Shown here: in pieces, positions 52,167 through 63,786 of the stretch
Numbering within the stretch: the stretch's first letter is position 1
How the letters are laid out: each line of letters begins with the position of its first letter
Assembly (NCBI RefSeq): GCF_003115775.1
Contig: NZ_QEES01000002.1
Location: 2,356,001-2,420,000 of the forward strand
DNA: 64,000 bases
Direction of reading: 5' to 3'
DNA from: Cellulomonas sp. WB94
Lineage (GTDB): Bacteria; Actinomycetota; Actinomycetes; Actinomycetales; Cellulomonadaceae
Translations under genes and position numbers: made by a program
Notes under the pieces: model-generated
Seen by the model: only the letters and a program-made list of their open reading frames with translations
What the model was told of the DNA's origin: nothing
Databases searched by the model: none

Positions 52167-52197
52167 GGGACAACCGTCGGTGCCGCGGTGCTAACAT
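52167..52197 (+). promoter_or_regulatory. Candidate rho promoter
   Basis: TAACAT (52192-52197) is a -10-like hexamer; GGGACA at 52167-52172 is a possible -35 with a long 19-base spacer. Transcription would begin near 52204 and leave a rho leader of about 230 bases. The 309-base gap 52124-52432 holds this promoter and that leader. Confidence 0.4.
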
Positions 52198-52241
52198 GAG
52201 TCGTTCCCCGGACCTCGTGCTCCGTTCCGGCGTGCCGCGCT

Positions 52242-52265
52242 CCAGATGATCTTCAGTCCATCTGG
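52242..52265 (+). promoter_or_regulatory. Hairpin in the rho leader
   Basis: CCAGATG (52242-52248) pairs with CATCTGG (52259-52265) around a 10-base loop within the untranslated rho leader. Long rho leaders in other bacteria serve Rho autoregulation; the role here is inferred. Confidence 0.45.
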
Positions 52266-52432
52266 CGACGGATGCCGCGAGAGCTACGACGAGCGGGAGC
52301 GATCCAGCCCACGTGCGCAGACGTCGTCGTACGCAGCACGTGCGGCTCCATCATCGTCCCGGCATCCATGCCCGGGCGTAGGCCACGATCCGAATCAGGA
52401 CGCCGGCCGATGACGAGGGGGAAGGGTCCTTC

Positions 52433-54553
52433 GTGACAGACACCATCGAGTCCACCGGGAACGCCAACACCGGTGGATCCGCCCGCGGAGCAGCGATCTC
52501 TACGCTGCGCCTGCCTGAGCTGCAGGTGCTTGCCGCCCAGCTCGGCGTCGCGGGCACGTCCAAGATGCGCAAGAGCGACCTCATGGACGCGATCAAGATC
52601 AAGCGGGGCGGCGGGCACGCTGGGACCACCACGTCCGTCGAGCACGCCGACGCGCAGGCCGCGCCGCAGACCGAGCGCGCCGTCGCGCAGGCCGCGCCGC
52701 GGACCGAGCGCGTGCGGGCCGAGCGTGTGCGGGCCGAGCGCGTGGAGACCGAGCGCGTCGAGACCGGGCGCGTCGAGACGGAGCGGGCGCCGTCCGAGCG
52801 CAGCCAGTCCGAGCGTGCGGCGAGCGAGCCTGTGCAGACCGAGCGCGTGCAGCCCGAGCGGGCCCCCGACGTGCGTCTCGCGCCCGGGGAGACCCGCGAC
52901 GACCGTGCCGCGCGCGCCCTCGACGCGATCGGGACCGTCGCCGCTGAGCGCCGCGGTTCGCGCCGATCGGGCCGGGGTGCGGGAGCGCCGCGCGGTGACG
53001 CGGGTACGGACATCGGCCTTCCGCCCCAGGTCGACGCGGCCGCGCGTCAGGACGGTGGCGAGCGGGCCGACGGATCCCAGCGTCAGGACGGCAGCGCGCG
53101 CCAGGACGGTGCGCGCCAGGACGGTGCGCGCCAGGACGGCGGGCAGCAGTCCGGGCAGCGACAGGCGCGCGACACCACGCAGAACCAGGGCGCCAACCAG
53201 GGCTCCGGCCAGGGTCAGGCCGGCGGACAGGGCCAGGCCCCGTTCGACGACACCGACGAGCGCGGCGGCCGCCGTCGTCGGTCCCGCGACCGGTACCGCG
53301 ACCGCGAGCGTCCCAAGCGTGGGCGCGCCGTCACGCGTGGCCCGAGCGGCGACCTTGCCGGTTACGAGGAGATCGAGGTCAACGAGGACGACGTCCTGCT
53401 GCCCGTCGCCGGGATCCTCGACATCCACGACAACTACGGGTTCGTCCGCACGACCGGCTACCTGCCCGGACCGAGCGACGTGTACGTCTCTCTCGGCCAG
53501 GTCAAGAAGGCCGGCCTGCGTCGCGGCGACGCGATCACGGGCGCGGTGCGCCAGCAGCGCGAGGGGGAGCAGCTGCCCCAGAGCAGCGCGGCGCGGGCCA
53601 AGTTCAACGCGCTCGTCCGCCTCGACACGGTCAACGGCCTGCACCCGGACGAGGCGCGTGACCGCCCCGAGTTCGCCAAGCTGACGCCGCTCTACCCGCA
53701 GGAGCGGCTGCGGCTCGAGAACGAGCCGAACAAGATCTCGCCTCGCGTGATCGACATCGTGGCTCCGATCGGCAAGGGCCAGCGCGGTCTGATCGTGTCG
53801 CCGCCCAAGGCCGGCAAGACGATCATCATGCAGCAGATCGCCAACGCGATCACCGCGAACAACCCCGAGGTCCACCTCATGGTCGTGCTCGTCGACGAGC
53901 GCCCCGAAGAGGTCACGGACATGGAGCGGACGGTCAAGGGCGAGGTGATCGCCTCGACGTTCGACCGCCCCGCCTCCGACCACACAATCGTCGCCGAGCT
54001 GGCGATCGAGCGGGCCAAGCGTCTCGTCGAGCTCGGCCAGGACGTCGTCGTGCTGCTCGACTCCCTCACGCGCCTGTCGCGGGCCTACAACCTCGCGGCA
54101 CCCGCATCGGGGCGCATCCTCTCCGGTGGTGTCGACGCCTCGGCGCTCTACCCGCCGAAGCGGTTCTTCGGGGCGGCGCGCAACATCGAGCACGGCGGGT
54201 CGCTCACGATCCTCGCCTCGGCGCTCGTGGAGACCGGGTCCAAGATGGACGAGGTCATCTTCGAGGAGTTCAAGGGCACCGGGAACATGGAGCTGCGGCT
54301 CTCCCGTTCGCTCGCGGACAAGCGCATCTTCCCGGCCGTGGACGTGAACGCATCGGGCACGCGCCGCGAGGAGATCCTCATGGCGCCCGACGAGCTGAAG
54401 ATCGTCTGGACCCTGCGCCGCGTCATGGGCGCCTTGGACCAGCAGCAGGCCATCGAGCTGCTGCTCGACAAGCTCCGCAAGACGAAGTCCAACGCGGAGT
54501 TCCTGCTCCAGGTGCAGAAGACCACGCCCGGAGCGAACAACCAGCACGACTGA
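52433..54553 (+). CDS. rho: Transcription termination factor Rho with long N-terminal insertion
   Basis: Hexameric RNA helicase that ends transcription, 706 residues. Residues 22-55 are the Rho N-terminal helix domain ([17 protein letters not shown]). Residues 60-300 are a low-complexity insertion: ER-rich repeats such as [18 protein letters not shown], then QDG repeats ([15 protein letters not shown]). The cold-shock RNA-binding domain follows ([19 protein letters not shown]), then the ATPase with Walker A PPKAGKT near 460 and LTRLSRAYN. Arg-rich insertions of this kind are typical of actinobacterial Rho and strengthen RNA binding. The GTG start 52433 follows a long leader. Confidence 0.95.
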   Translation: MTDTIESTGNANTGGSARGAAISTLRLPELQVLAAQLGVAGTSKMRKSDLMDAIKIKRGGGHAGTTTSVEHADAQAAPQTERAVAQAAPRTERVRAERVRAERVETERVETGRVETERAPSERSQSERAASEPVQTERVQPERAPDVRLAPGETRDDRAARALDAIGTVAAERRGSRRSGRGAGAPRGDAGTDIGLPPQVDAAARQDGGERADGSQRQDGSARQDGARQDGARQDGGQQSGQRQARDTTQNQGANQGSGQGQAGGQGQAPFDDTDERGGRRRRSRDRYRDRERPKRGRAVTRGPSGDLAGYEEIEVNEDDVLLPVAGILDIHDNYGFVRTTGYLPGPSDVYVSLGQVKKAGLRRGDAITGAVRQQREGEQLPQSSAARAKFNALVRLDTVNGLHPDEARDRPEFAKLTPLYPQERLRLENEPNKISPRVIDIVAPIGKGQRGLIVSPPKAGKTIIMQQIANAITANNPEVHLMVVLVDERPEEVTDMERTVKGEVIASTFDRPASDHTIVAELAIERAKRLVELGQDVVVLLDSLTRLSRAYNLAAPASGRILSGGVDASALYPPKRFFGAARNIEHGGSLTILASALVETGSKMDEVIFEEFKGTGNMELRLSRSLADKRIFPAVDVNASGTRREEILMAPDELKIVWTLRRVMGALDQQQAIELLLDKLRKTKSNAEFLLQVQKTTPGANNQHD

Positions 54554-54568
54554 GCACGACGGGACCGG

Positions 54569-54600
54569 GCGGGGCGATCGGGAAGATTTCGACGCCCCGC
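54569..54600 (+). terminator. Hairpin after rho
   Basis: GCGGGGCG (54569-54576) pairs with CGCCCCGC (54593-54600), beginning 16 bases past the rho stop. It overlaps the -35 region of the rpmE promoter. Confidence 0.5.
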
Positions 54601-54616
54601 ACGGTTCTGGCACAAT
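54588..54616 (+). promoter_or_regulatory. rpmE promoter candidate
   Basis: TTCGAC (54588-54593) and CACAAT (54611-54616) are 17 bases apart; the context TGGCACAATG is a good actinobacterial housekeeping -10. It would give rpmE its own transcript with a leader of about 65 bases. Confidence 0.5.
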
Positions 54617-54689
54617 GATTCGTCGGTCCGCGGTTCACGTGAGCGGTTCTCGCTCGCGACCCGGGGACAACCCACCGAGGAGAGTTTCT

Positions 54690-54911
54690 GTGAAGAAGGA
54701 CATCCACCCCGCGTACGTGGTGACCCAGGTCACCTGCACGTGCGGGAACACGTTCACCACGCGGTCGACCCAGAAGTCGGGCGAGATCCGTGCCGACGTC
54801 TGCAGCGCCTGCCACCCGTTCTACACGGGCAAGCAGAAGATCCTTGACACCGGTGGCCGTGTGGCCCGGTTCGAGGCGCGCTACGGCAAGAAGACGACCG
54901 CCGCCAGCTAG
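54690..54911 (+). CDS. rpmE: Ribosomal protein L31, zinc-binding form
   Basis: Large-subunit protein at the central protuberance, 73 residues. Cysteines in CTCG and CSACHPF form the zinc ribbon of the C+ type, so this is the zinc-containing rather than the zinc-independent paralog. GAGGAGAG at 54677-54684 is a strong ribosome-binding site for GTG 54690. Followed by a strong hairpin. Confidence 0.97.
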   Translation: MKKDIHPAYVVTQVTCTCGNTFTTRSTQKSGEIRADVCSACHPFYTGKQKILDTGGRVARFEARYGKKTTAAS

Positions 54912-54918
54912 CAACTCG

Positions 54919-54981
54919 ACAGCGCCGGTGCCCGGCGGACGGCTGCCCTCCATGGCAGCGTCCGCAGGGCGCCGGCGCTGT
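54919..54981 (+). terminator. Long terminator hairpin after rpmE
   Basis: Outer arms 54919-54928 and 54972-54981 are perfectly complementary (ACAGCGCCGG/CCGGCGCTGT), and most of the interior also pairs around a CTCCAT loop, giving a stem of about 25 bp with a few bulges. It starts eight bases past the rpmE stop. Confidence 0.85.
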
Positions 54982-55040
54982 TCGCTTGTCTGCAGGCACC
55001 CGAAGCACCCCGCAGCACCTGGACCCTGGAGGTCCCCCGC

Positions 55041-56129
55041 ATGAGCAACCCGTTCGCCGCGGCGGAGCCGTTGCTCGCCGAGCACGCCATGATCGAGAGC
55101 CAGCTGTCCGCTCCTGAGGTGCACGCCGACGCCGCGCGCGCACGCAAGCTCGGTCGCCGGTACGCCGAGCTGGGCCAGGTCGTCGCGGCCTACCGCACGT
55201 GGCGGGCTGCCTCCGACGACGTCGAGGACGCCACGGAGCTCGCCGAGGCCGACCCGGCGTTCGCCGCGGAGCTGCCGAGCTTGCAGGACGCCGCCGACCA
55301 GGCGGCCGAGCGGTTGCGACGCGTCCTGGTCCCGCGTGATCCCGACGACGGCCGCGACGTGATCCTCGAGATCAAGGCGGGGGAGGGCGGCGAGGAGTCG
55401 GCGCTGTTCGCCGGTGACCTGCTGCGCATGTACCTGCGGTATGCGGAGCGGCGGGGCTGGAGCACGGAGATCATCGAGTCGACCGGGTCCGACCTCGGCG
55501 GCTACAAGGACGTGCACGTCGCCGTGAAGTCGCGCGGCACGCTCGCCGATGCCGCGCAAGGTGTCTGGGCGAGCCTGAAGTACGAGGGTGGGGTCCACCG
55601 CGTGCAGCGGGTGCCCGTCACGGAGTCGCAGGGGCGCATCCACACGTCGGCCGCCGGCGTGCTCGTCCTGCCCGAGCCCGAGGACGACGCCGAGGTCGCC
55701 ATCGACCAGAACGACCTGCGGATCGACGTGTACCGGTCGTCGGGACCCGGCGGGCAGTCGGTCAACACGACCGACTCGGCCGTCCGCATCACGCACCTGC
55801 CGACCGGCATCACGGTGTCGATGCAGAACGAGAAGTCCCAGCTGCAGAACCGGGAGCAGGGGATGCGCGTGCTTCGCGCGCGGCTGCTCGCGGCCAGGCA
55901 GGAGGAGGCCGCCGCGGCGGCGAGCCAGGCGCGCCGCTCGCAGGTGCGCACGGTCGACCGCTCCGAGCGGATCCGCACCTACAACTACCCCGAGAACCGC
56001 ATCGCTGACCACCGCACGGGCTACAAGGCGTACAACCTCGACGCCGTGCTCGACGGCGACCTGGACCCGGTCGTGCGGTCGGCGATCGACGCCGACGAGG
56101 CCGCCCAGCTGGCCGCCGCGAACGCATGA
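55041..56129 (+). CDS. prfA: Peptide chain release factor 1
   Basis: Recognises UAA and UAG and triggers peptide release; 362 residues. The catalytic GGQ is in [20 protein letters not shown] near residue 234, and [14 protein letters not shown] precedes it as in all RF1. The GGQ glutamine is the methylation target of PrmC, whose gene overlaps the prfA stop (ATGA). The ATG at 55041 has GGAGG about eight bases upstream. Confidence 0.96.
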   Translation: MSNPFAAAEPLLAEHAMIESQLSAPEVHADAARARKLGRRYAELGQVVAAYRTWRAASDDVEDATELAEADPAFAAELPSLQDAADQAAERLRRVLVPRDPDDGRDVILEIKAGEGGEESALFAGDLLRMYLRYAERRGWSTEIIESTGSDLGGYKDVHVAVKSRGTLADAAQGVWASLKYEGGVHRVQRVPVTESQGRIHTSAAGVLVLPEPEDDAEVAIDQNDLRIDVYRSSGPGGQSVNTTDSAVRITHLPTGITVSMQNEKSQLQNREQGMRVLRARLLAARQEEAAAAASQARRSQVRTVDRSERIRTYNYPENRIADHRTGYKAYNLDAVLDGDLDPVVRSAIDADEAAQLAAANA

Positions 56130-57085
56130 CCGGCGGGCCGCTGGCCGAGGCGCTGCGCGCGGCCGAGGTGCTGCTCGCAGGCGCGGGTGTCCCGAGCCCC
56201 CGGGTCGACGCCGAGCTGCTCGCCGCGCACCTCATGGGCATCGAGGCGGGGACGACCGTCAGCCGTGGGCAGGTCCAGGCGGCGGCGGTCCTCGGTCGTC
56301 CCGCTCCCGACGGTCTCGGCGAGCTCGTGGTCCGACGCGCGGCGCGCGAACCGCTCCAGCACCTGACGGGCCGCGCACCGTTCCGCGGCCTCGAGCTCGC
56401 GGTCGGACCGGGTGTCTTCGTGCCGCGCCCCGAGACCGAGCAGGTCGCCGAGGTGGCGATCGCCGAGGCGCACGCCGTCGTTGTGCGAGCGGGGACGGTC
56501 CTCGTGGCCGACCTGTGCACGGGCTCGGGCGCGATCGCGCTCGCGCTGGCGCACGAGGTGCCCGCCGCCGTGGTGCACGCCGTCGAGCTGGACCGGGTTG
56601 CGCACGAGTGGGCAGCGCGCAACGTGGCCGGGTCCGGGCTCGAGGTGCGCCTCGTCCGCGGGGATGCGCGCACGGCGCTCGGCGAGCTCGACGGGACGGT
56701 CGACGTCGTGGTGTCGAACCCGCCGTACGTGCCGACCGGCGCGATCCCCGTCGACCCGGAGGTCGCGAAGCACGACCCGGCCGTCGCGCTGTACGGCCTG
56801 GGCCAGGACGGGCTCGAGGTACCGCGGGGCATCGCTGCGGCCGCCGCCCGGTTGCTGCGAGCGGGCGGGCTGTTCGTGATGGAGCACGCCGAGGTGCAGG
56901 CCGACGCGGCACGCGACCTCGTGCGGTCGACCGGGGCGTTCGACGACGTCCGGACCCTTCCCGACCTCACGGGGCGCGCGCGCATGGTCGTCGCTCGGCG
57001 CAGCCGCGTCGCGAGCCCGGTCCCGACCCCTCCCGGCACCGATGGCCCCGCCCGCGGGGACGTCGTGGGAGACTCGCACGCGTGA
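56126..57085 (+). CDS. prmC: Peptide chain release factor N5-glutamine methyltransferase
   Basis: SAM-dependent enzyme that methylates the GGQ glutamine of release factors, 319 residues. The N-terminal helical RF-binding domain is followed by [16 protein letters not shown] (SAM motif I) and the catalytic VVSNPPYVP (NPPY). A C-terminal tail of about 25 residues past RMVVARR is extra and Pro/Gly-rich. It is coupled by overlap to prfA before and to tsaC after. Confidence 0.95.
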   Translation: MTGGPLAEALRAAEVLLAGAGVPSPRVDAELLAAHLMGIEAGTTVSRGQVQAAAVLGRPAPDGLGELVVRRAAREPLQHLTGRAPFRGLELAVGPGVFVPRPETEQVAEVAIAEAHAVVVRAGTVLVADLCTGSGAIALALAHEVPAAVVHAVELDRVAHEWAARNVAGSGLEVRLVRGDARTALGELDGTVDVVVSNPPYVPTGAIPVDPEVAKHDPAVALYGLGQDGLEVPRGIAAAAARLLRAGGLFVMEHAEVQADAARDLVRSTGAFDDVRTLPDLTGRARMVVARRSRVASPVPTPPGTDGPARGDVVGDSHA

Positions 57086-57846
57086 GCCTCATCCGGATCA
57101 AGGACGCCACGGACCCCGCGACCTGGGGCCCCGCGATCGACGAGGCGGTGCACGCGATCTCGCGCGGCGACCTCGTGGTATTCCCGACCGACACGGTCTA
57201 CGGGATCGCCGCCGACGCGTTCACCCCGTCCGCGGTCCAGGCGCTCCTCGACGCGAAGGGCCGCGGCCGCCAGATGCCGCCGCCCGTGCTGATGCCCGAC
57301 GCGCGCACCCTGGACGGGCTCGCGACGGACGTGCCGGACTCCGCGCGTGCTCTCGCCGAGGCGTTCTGGCCCGGTGGCCTCACGCTCATCGTGCGCGCGC
57401 AGCCGTCGCTCGCGTGGGATCTGGGCGAGACCTACGGCACCGTCGCGCTGCGCGTGCCGGACCACCCGGTCGCGCTCGCGCTGCTGCGTCGCACGGGTCC
57501 GCTCGCGGTGTCGAGCGCGAACCGCACAGGCCGCGCCGCGGGCCGCACGGTCGAGGAGGCCTACACCCAGCTCGGCGCGTCCGTCCCGATCTTCCTCGAC
57601 GGCGGTGAGATCCCCGGCGGCGTCGCATCGACGATCGTCGACGCGACCGGCGACGTGCTGCGCATCGTGCGGCCCGGCGCGATCTCTCTCGAGGCCTTGC
57701 GGGCCGTGGCTCCGGTCGAGGACGTCGCGCCTGACGGCGCTGCTCCGGACGACAACGCTCCCGACGACACCGCTCCCAACGACGCCGCTCCCAACGACGC
57801 CGCGCCGGACGTCGCACGACCTGTGCCGGGTGACCTCGACCGGTGA
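57082..57846 (+). CDS. L-threonylcarbamoyladenylate synthase (Sua5/YrdC family)
   Basis: Makes the threonylcarbamoyl-AMP used for the t6A37 base of ANN-decoding tRNAs; 254 residues. The YrdC core begins with VVFPTDTVYGIAADAF and contains the basic pocket (DAKGRGRQMPPPVL) and the SSANRTGRAAG turn. After about residue 205 there is an acidic Ala/Pro/Asp repeat tail (DDTAPNDAAPNDAAPD), absent from typical YrdC proteins. The GTG overlaps prmC and the stop overlaps wecA. Confidence 0.92.
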   Translation: MSLIRIKDATDPATWGPAIDEAVHAISRGDLVVFPTDTVYGIAADAFTPSAVQALLDAKGRGRQMPPPVLMPDARTLDGLATDVPDSARALAEAFWPGGLTLIVRAQPSLAWDLGETYGTVALRVPDHPVALALLRRTGPLAVSSANRTGRAAGRTVEEAYTQLGASVPIFLDGGEIPGGVASTIVDATGDVLRIVRPGAISLEALRAVAPVEDVAPDGAAPDDNAPDDTAPNDAAPNDAAPDVARPVPGDLDR

Positions 57847-58961
57847 GGGTCTATCTGCTCGTCATGGCCATCGCGGCCGCGGTGACGTACCTGCTCACGC
57901 CGCTGGCGCGCTGGATCGCGCTGCGCTCGGGCGCGATCACAGCGTTGCGGGACCGTGACGTGCACACGATCCCCACGCCGCGCCTCGGCGGCCTCGCGAT
58001 GCTCGCGGGCATGCTCGCTGCCCTGGCCATGGCGTCGAGGCTCCCGTTCCTGAGCGGGGTCTTCACGAACCCTCGGCCGGTGTGGGGCGTCGTCGGTGGT
58101 GCGACGCTCGTCTGCCTGCTCGGGGTCGCCGACGACATCTGGGACCTCGACTGGGTCACCAAGCTCATGGGGCAGGTGCTCGCGGCCGGCTTCATGGCCT
58201 GGAACGGCATCCAGCTCTTCCAGCTGCCGATCGCCGGCGTGCTCCTCGGCTCGCAGCGGATGTGGCTCGCGCTCACGGTCCTCACGGTCGTCGTGGCCAT
58301 GAACGCGGTGAACTTCGTCGACGGCCTCGACGGGCTCGCAGCCGGGGTGGTCGCGATCGGTGGAGCGGCGTTCTTCCTCTACTCCTACCTCCTCACCCGC
58401 GGCGCGAGCCCAGGGGACTACTCGAGCTTCGCGACGCTCACCCTGGCGGTGCTCGTCGGTGCGTGCCTCGGGTTCCTGCCGCACAACCTCTACCCCGCAC
58501 GCATCTTCATGGGCGACTCCGGGTCGATGCTGCTCGGGCTCGTCATCGCCGCGGCGGCCATCACCGTCACCGGGCAGATCGACGTGACCGTCGTGCTCCC
58601 GCGCCAGCAGATCCCGGCGTTCATCCCGATCCTGCTGCCGCTCGCCGTCCTGGTGCTCCCGCTCCTCGACATGGTGCTGGCTGTCGTCAGGCGCGTCGGA
58701 GCCGGTCGGTCACCGTTCCACCCCGACCGTATGCACCTGCACCACCGGCTGCTCGCGCTCGGTCACTCGCACCGACGCGCCGTGGCGATCATGTACGTGT
58801 GGACCGCCGTCTTCGCGTTCGGCGGTGCAGCGCTGGTGGTCGTCTCGACGACTGTCGCGTTCGTGGCTCTCGGTGTCGGCGTCGTCGTCGCCGTCCTGCT
58901 CACGCTCGGCCCCCTGCGCGGCGCACGCGTCGCCCCCGTCACCCCGGAGACCGTCAGATGA
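57843..58961 (+). CDS. Undecaprenyl-phosphate GlcNAc-1-phosphate transferase (WecA/TagO family)
   Basis: Membrane enzyme that loads GlcNAc-1-phosphate onto undecaprenyl phosphate to begin wall polymer (teichoic acid, arabinogalactan linker or polysaccharide) synthesis; 372 residues and about eleven helices. Motifs: GVADDIWDLDW, NAVNFVDGLDGLAAG, FMGDSGSMLLG and HPDRMHLHHRLLALGHSHR, which is the WecA-type rather than the MraY-type loop. It sits between tsaC and the ATP synthase genes, a common actinobacterial order. Confidence 0.93.
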   Translation: MRVYLLVMAIAAAVTYLLTPLARWIALRSGAITALRDRDVHTIPTPRLGGLAMLAGMLAALAMASRLPFLSGVFTNPRPVWGVVGGATLVCLLGVADDIWDLDWVTKLMGQVLAAGFMAWNGIQLFQLPIAGVLLGSQRMWLALTVLTVVVAMNAVNFVDGLDGLAAGVVAIGGAAFFLYSYLLTRGASPGDYSSFATLTLAVLVGACLGFLPHNLYPARIFMGDSGSMLLGLVIAAAAITVTGQIDVTVVLPRQQIPAFIPILLPLAVLVLPLLDMVLAVVRRVGAGRSPFHPDRMHLHHRLLALGHSHRRAVAIMYVWTAVFAFGGAALVVVSTTVAFVALGVGVVVAVLLTLGPLRGARVAPVTPETVR

Positions 58962-59443
58962 CCACCGAACCACGCCAGTCCGCAGCCCAGCCCGTCCCGT
59001 CGTCGGCGGCCGCCGCGGTCTTCCGGCGCGCGCTGCGGGACATGCTCGTGCTCCTGGCCGCGCTCGCGGTCCTCGGCGTGGGGGCCGGCGCCCTCGTGGC
59101 CGGCCGGCCCGGGGTGTGGGGTGCCCTCATCGGTGTGGGCCTCGCGCTGGTGTTCTCGGGGACGACGATCATCTCGATGCTCGTCACGGCGCGCGCGAGC
59201 GTGCAGCAGCTCGCGGCGGTCGTCCTGGGGGCGTGGCTGGGCAAGGTCCTCGTCGTGATCGTCGTCCTCGCGCTCATCCAGGACCGTGACTTCTACGACA
59301 AGCCGGTGCTCGCTGTGGTGCTCCTCGTCGGGGTCGTCGGGTCGGCGGTCCTCGACTACCGGGCCGTCAGCCGGGGGCGTGTTCCGTACGTCGAACCGGG
59401 CGTCCAGCAGGCCGGAGGCGGTCCGGTGCAGGGCGGGGCATAG
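58958..59443 (+). CDS. AtpI-like membrane protein
   Basis: A 161-residue protein with four hydrophobic segments, upstream of atpB. Size, topology and position match ATP synthase protein I of actinobacteria, which helps c-ring assembly or magnesium supply, but sequence conservation in this family is low. A cytoplasmic N-terminus of about 25 residues precedes LRDMLVLLAALAVLGVGAG; the tail (YVEPGVQQAGGGPVQGGA) is Gly-rich. The ATG overlaps the wecA stop. Confidence 0.75.
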   Translation: MTTEPRQSAAQPVPSSAAAAVFRRALRDMLVLLAALAVLGVGAGALVAGRPGVWGALIGVGLALVFSGTTIISMLVTARASVQQLAAVVLGAWLGKVLVVIVVLALIQDRDFYDKPVLAVVLLVGVVGSAVLDYRAVSRGRVPYVEPGVQQAGGGPVQGGA

Positions 59444-59552
59444 GTTAGGCTCTCACTCACATCCATGACCGCCAGGTGACGACGGCGTGCCCGCAGTGAC
59501 GCGGTCGTGCGGCACCGCTGACGACTCGGAGAACGCACTGTCCAGCCTTGCG

Positions 59553-61264
<1,712 letters not shown>

Positions 61265-61265
<1 letters not shown>

Positions 61266-62077
61266 TGCGCGGCACGAGTCGGGCGTCGCTGCAGTCGGCC
61301 CGGGACCGGTTCGAGCCGGTCCTGACCGCTGCGGGCGTGGGGGCGCTGACGTTGGGCCAGGAGCTCTTCGCCTTCGTCGACGCCCTGGACTCCTCCGCGT
61401 CGTTGCGTCGCACGCTCACCGACCCGTCGGTCGACGCCGACGCGAAGGGCGCCCTTGCCGCGCGTCTGCTGACGGCCGCCGACCCACGCACGGTCGAGCT
61501 GGTGCGTGACCTCGTCGGCGCGCGCTGGTCGACCGACGGCGACCTGGGCGACGCGGCCGAGGAGCTCGCGTTCCACGCGGTGCTCGCGTCCGCCGAGAAC
61601 GACGGCGGCCTGCAGAAGGTCGAAGAGGAGCTGTTCCGGATCACGCGGGCCCTCGCCGGGCAGCGCGAGCTGCGCCGTGGGCTGTACGAGCCGCGGATCC
61701 GGGCAGCCGGACGAGTGGCCCTGGTCGACGGGCTCCTCGGCGGTCAGGGCACAGCAGCGACGCAGGTCGTGGCCCGGCGCGCGGCCGCTGCTCCTCGCGG
61801 TCGCCGCTACGTCGCGACGCTCGGCTACGTCGGCGACCTCGTCGCTGACCGCCGCAGCCGGCAGGTCGCGACCGTGACGTCCGCGACGGACCTGAGTCCC
61901 GCCCAACGCGATCGCCTCCTCGACGTGCTCGCTGCGACCTATGGTCGTGCGATCCAGCTCAACGTCATCGTGGCGCCCGACGTGGTCGGTGGGCTGCGGG
62001 TCCAGGTCGGCCCCGACGTGATCGACTCGACCGTCTTCGCCCGCCTTGCCGATGCTCGACGACAACTTGCCAGCTGA
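61265..62077 (+). CDS. atpH: ATP synthase F1 subunit delta
   Basis: Connects the peripheral stalk to the top of F1; 270 residues, longer than the roughly 180-residue E. coli form, as is usual in actinobacteria. The C-terminal OSCP/delta signature VIVAPDVVGGLRVQVGPDVI is intact. The ATG shares a base with the atpF stop. A 78-base gap separates it from atpA. Confidence 0.95.
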
Positions 62078-62155
62078 CGCGCCGCGCGCCGCGCGCGACG
62101 TCCCACGAACACGTTTGACCGTACGCACCGCGTGCGCCACGACAGGAGAAGAGCA

Positions 62156-63784
62156 ATGGCTGAGCTGACGATCCGGCCGGAGGACATCCGCGCTGCGCTG
62201 GACAGCTTCGTGAAGTCCTACGAGCCGACCCGAGCTGTCTCCGAGGAGGTGGGCCGTGTCAGCCTCGCCGGCGACGGCATCGCCCAGGTCGAAGGCCTGC
62301 CGGGCGCGATGGCCAACGAGCTGCTGCGCTTCGAGGACGGCACGCTCGGCCTCGCGCTGAACCTCGACGTCCGCGAGATCGGCGTCGTCGTCCTCGGTGA
62401 GTTCACCGGCATCGAGGAGGGCCAGGAGGTCCGCCGGACCGGCGAGGTCCTCTCGGTCCCCGTCGGTGACGGCTACCTCGGACGGGTCGTCGACCCGCTC
62501 GGCCACCCGATCGACGGGCTCGGCGACGTCGAGACCCACAGCCGTCGTGCGCTCGAGCTGCAGGCTCCCGGCGTCATGGACCGCAAGAGCGTCCACGAGC
62601 CGCTGCAGACCGGCCTCAAGGCCATCGACGCGATGATCCCGATCGGTCGCGGCCAGCGCCAGCTCATCATCGGCGACCGCCAGACCGGCAAGACCGCGAT
62701 CGCGATCGACACGATCATCAACCAGAAGGCCAACTGGGCGACGGGCGACCCCCAGAAGCAGGTCCGCTGCATCTACGTCGCGATCGGCCAGAAGGGCTCG
62801 ACGATCGCGGCCGTGCGTGCCTCGCTCGAGGAGGCCGGAGCGCTCGAGTACACGACGATCGTCGCGGCCCCCGCGTCCGACCCTGCCGGCTTCAAGTACC
62901 TCGCGCCGTACACGGGCTCGGCCATCGGCCAGCACTGGATGTACGAGGGCAAGCACGTCCTCATCGTCTTCGACGACCTGTCCAAGCAGGCCGAGGCCTA
63001 CCGCGCCGTGTCGCTGCTGCTGCGGCGCCCGCCGGGCCGCGAGGCGTACCCCGGTGACGTCTTCTACCTGCACTCCCGCCTGCTCGAGCGTTGTGCCAAG
63101 CTCTCGGACGCGCTCGGCGCGGGTTCCATGACGGGCCTTCCCGTCATCGAGACCAAGGCGAACGACGTCTCGGCGTACATCCCGACGAACGTCATCTCGA
63201 TCACCGACGGCCAGATCTTCCTGCAGTCGGACCTGTTCAACGCCGACCAGCGGCCGGCCGTGGACGTCGGCATCTCGGTCTCGCGCGTCGGCGGCGCGGC
63301 CCAGGTCAAGGCCATGAAGCAGGTCTCCGGGACGCTCAAGCTCGACCTCGCGCAGTTCCGCTCGCTCGAGGCCTTCGCGATGTTCGCCTCGGACCTCGAT
63401 GCCGCCTCCCGCGCGCAGCTGACCCGTGGTGCACGCCTCATGGAGCTGCTGAAGCAGGGCCAGTTCAACCCGTACCCGGTCGAGGACCAGGTCGCGGCGA
63501 TCTGGGCGGGCACCAAGGGCAAGCTCGACGACGTCCCGATCGCCGACGTCCGGCGCTTCGAGACCGAGCTCCTCGACCACCTGCGGCGCAACAGCGACGT
63601 GCTGACGACGATCGAGTCGTCGGGCAAGCTCGAGGCCGACACCGAGGCGGCACTGGGCGCGGCGGTCGACGACTTCCGCAACGGCTTCCTCAAGGGTGAC
63701 GGGTCGCCGCTCGTCGGTGGCGACGTCGCCGACGAGGCGGTCGAGATCGACCAGGAGCAGATCGTCCGGCAGAAGAAGGCCTGA
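62156..63784 (+). CDS. atpA: ATP synthase F1 subunit alpha
   Basis: Non-catalytic nucleotide-binding subunit, 542 residues. P-loop GDRQTGKT near residue 174, [10 protein letters not shown]-like strand ([16 protein letters not shown]), the family signature [14 protein letters not shown] near 370, and a C-terminal extension past residue 510 typical of actinobacteria. ATG 62156 has AGGAGA about eight bases upstream; the earlier in-frame ATG 62132 has none. Confidence 0.97.
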   Translation: MAELTIRPEDIRAALDSFVKSYEPTRAVSEEVGRVSLAGDGIAQVEGLPGAMANELLRFEDGTLGLALNLDVREIGVVVLGEFTGIEEGQEVRRTGEVLSVPVGDGYLGRVVDPLGHPIDGLGDVETHSRRALELQAPGVMDRKSVHEPLQTGLKAIDAMIPIGRGQRQLIIGDRQTGKTAIAIDTIINQKANWATGDPQKQVRCIYVAIGQKGSTIAAVRASLEEAGALEYTTIVAAPASDPAGFKYLAPYTGSAIGQHWMYEGKHVLIVFDDLSKQAEAYRAVSLLLRRPPGREAYPGDVFYLHSRLLERCAKLSDALGAGSMTGLPVIETKANDVSAYIPTNVISITDGQIFLQSDLFNADQRPAVDVGISVSRVGGAAQVKAMKQVSGTLKLDLAQFRSLEAFAMFASDLDAASRAQLTRGARLMELLKQGQFNPYPVEDQVAAIWAGTKGKLDDVPIADVRRFETELLDHLRRNSDVLTTIESSGKLEADTEAALGAAVDDFRNGFLKGDGSPLVGGDVADEAVEIDQEQIVRQKKA

Positions 63785-63786
63785 GG

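Noticed and set aside
62080-62100. CG-rich alternating stretch (GCGCCGCGCGCCGCGCGCG) between atpH and atpA
   Set aside because: Could form Z-DNA or weak hairpins, but simple GC-rich sequence explains it.
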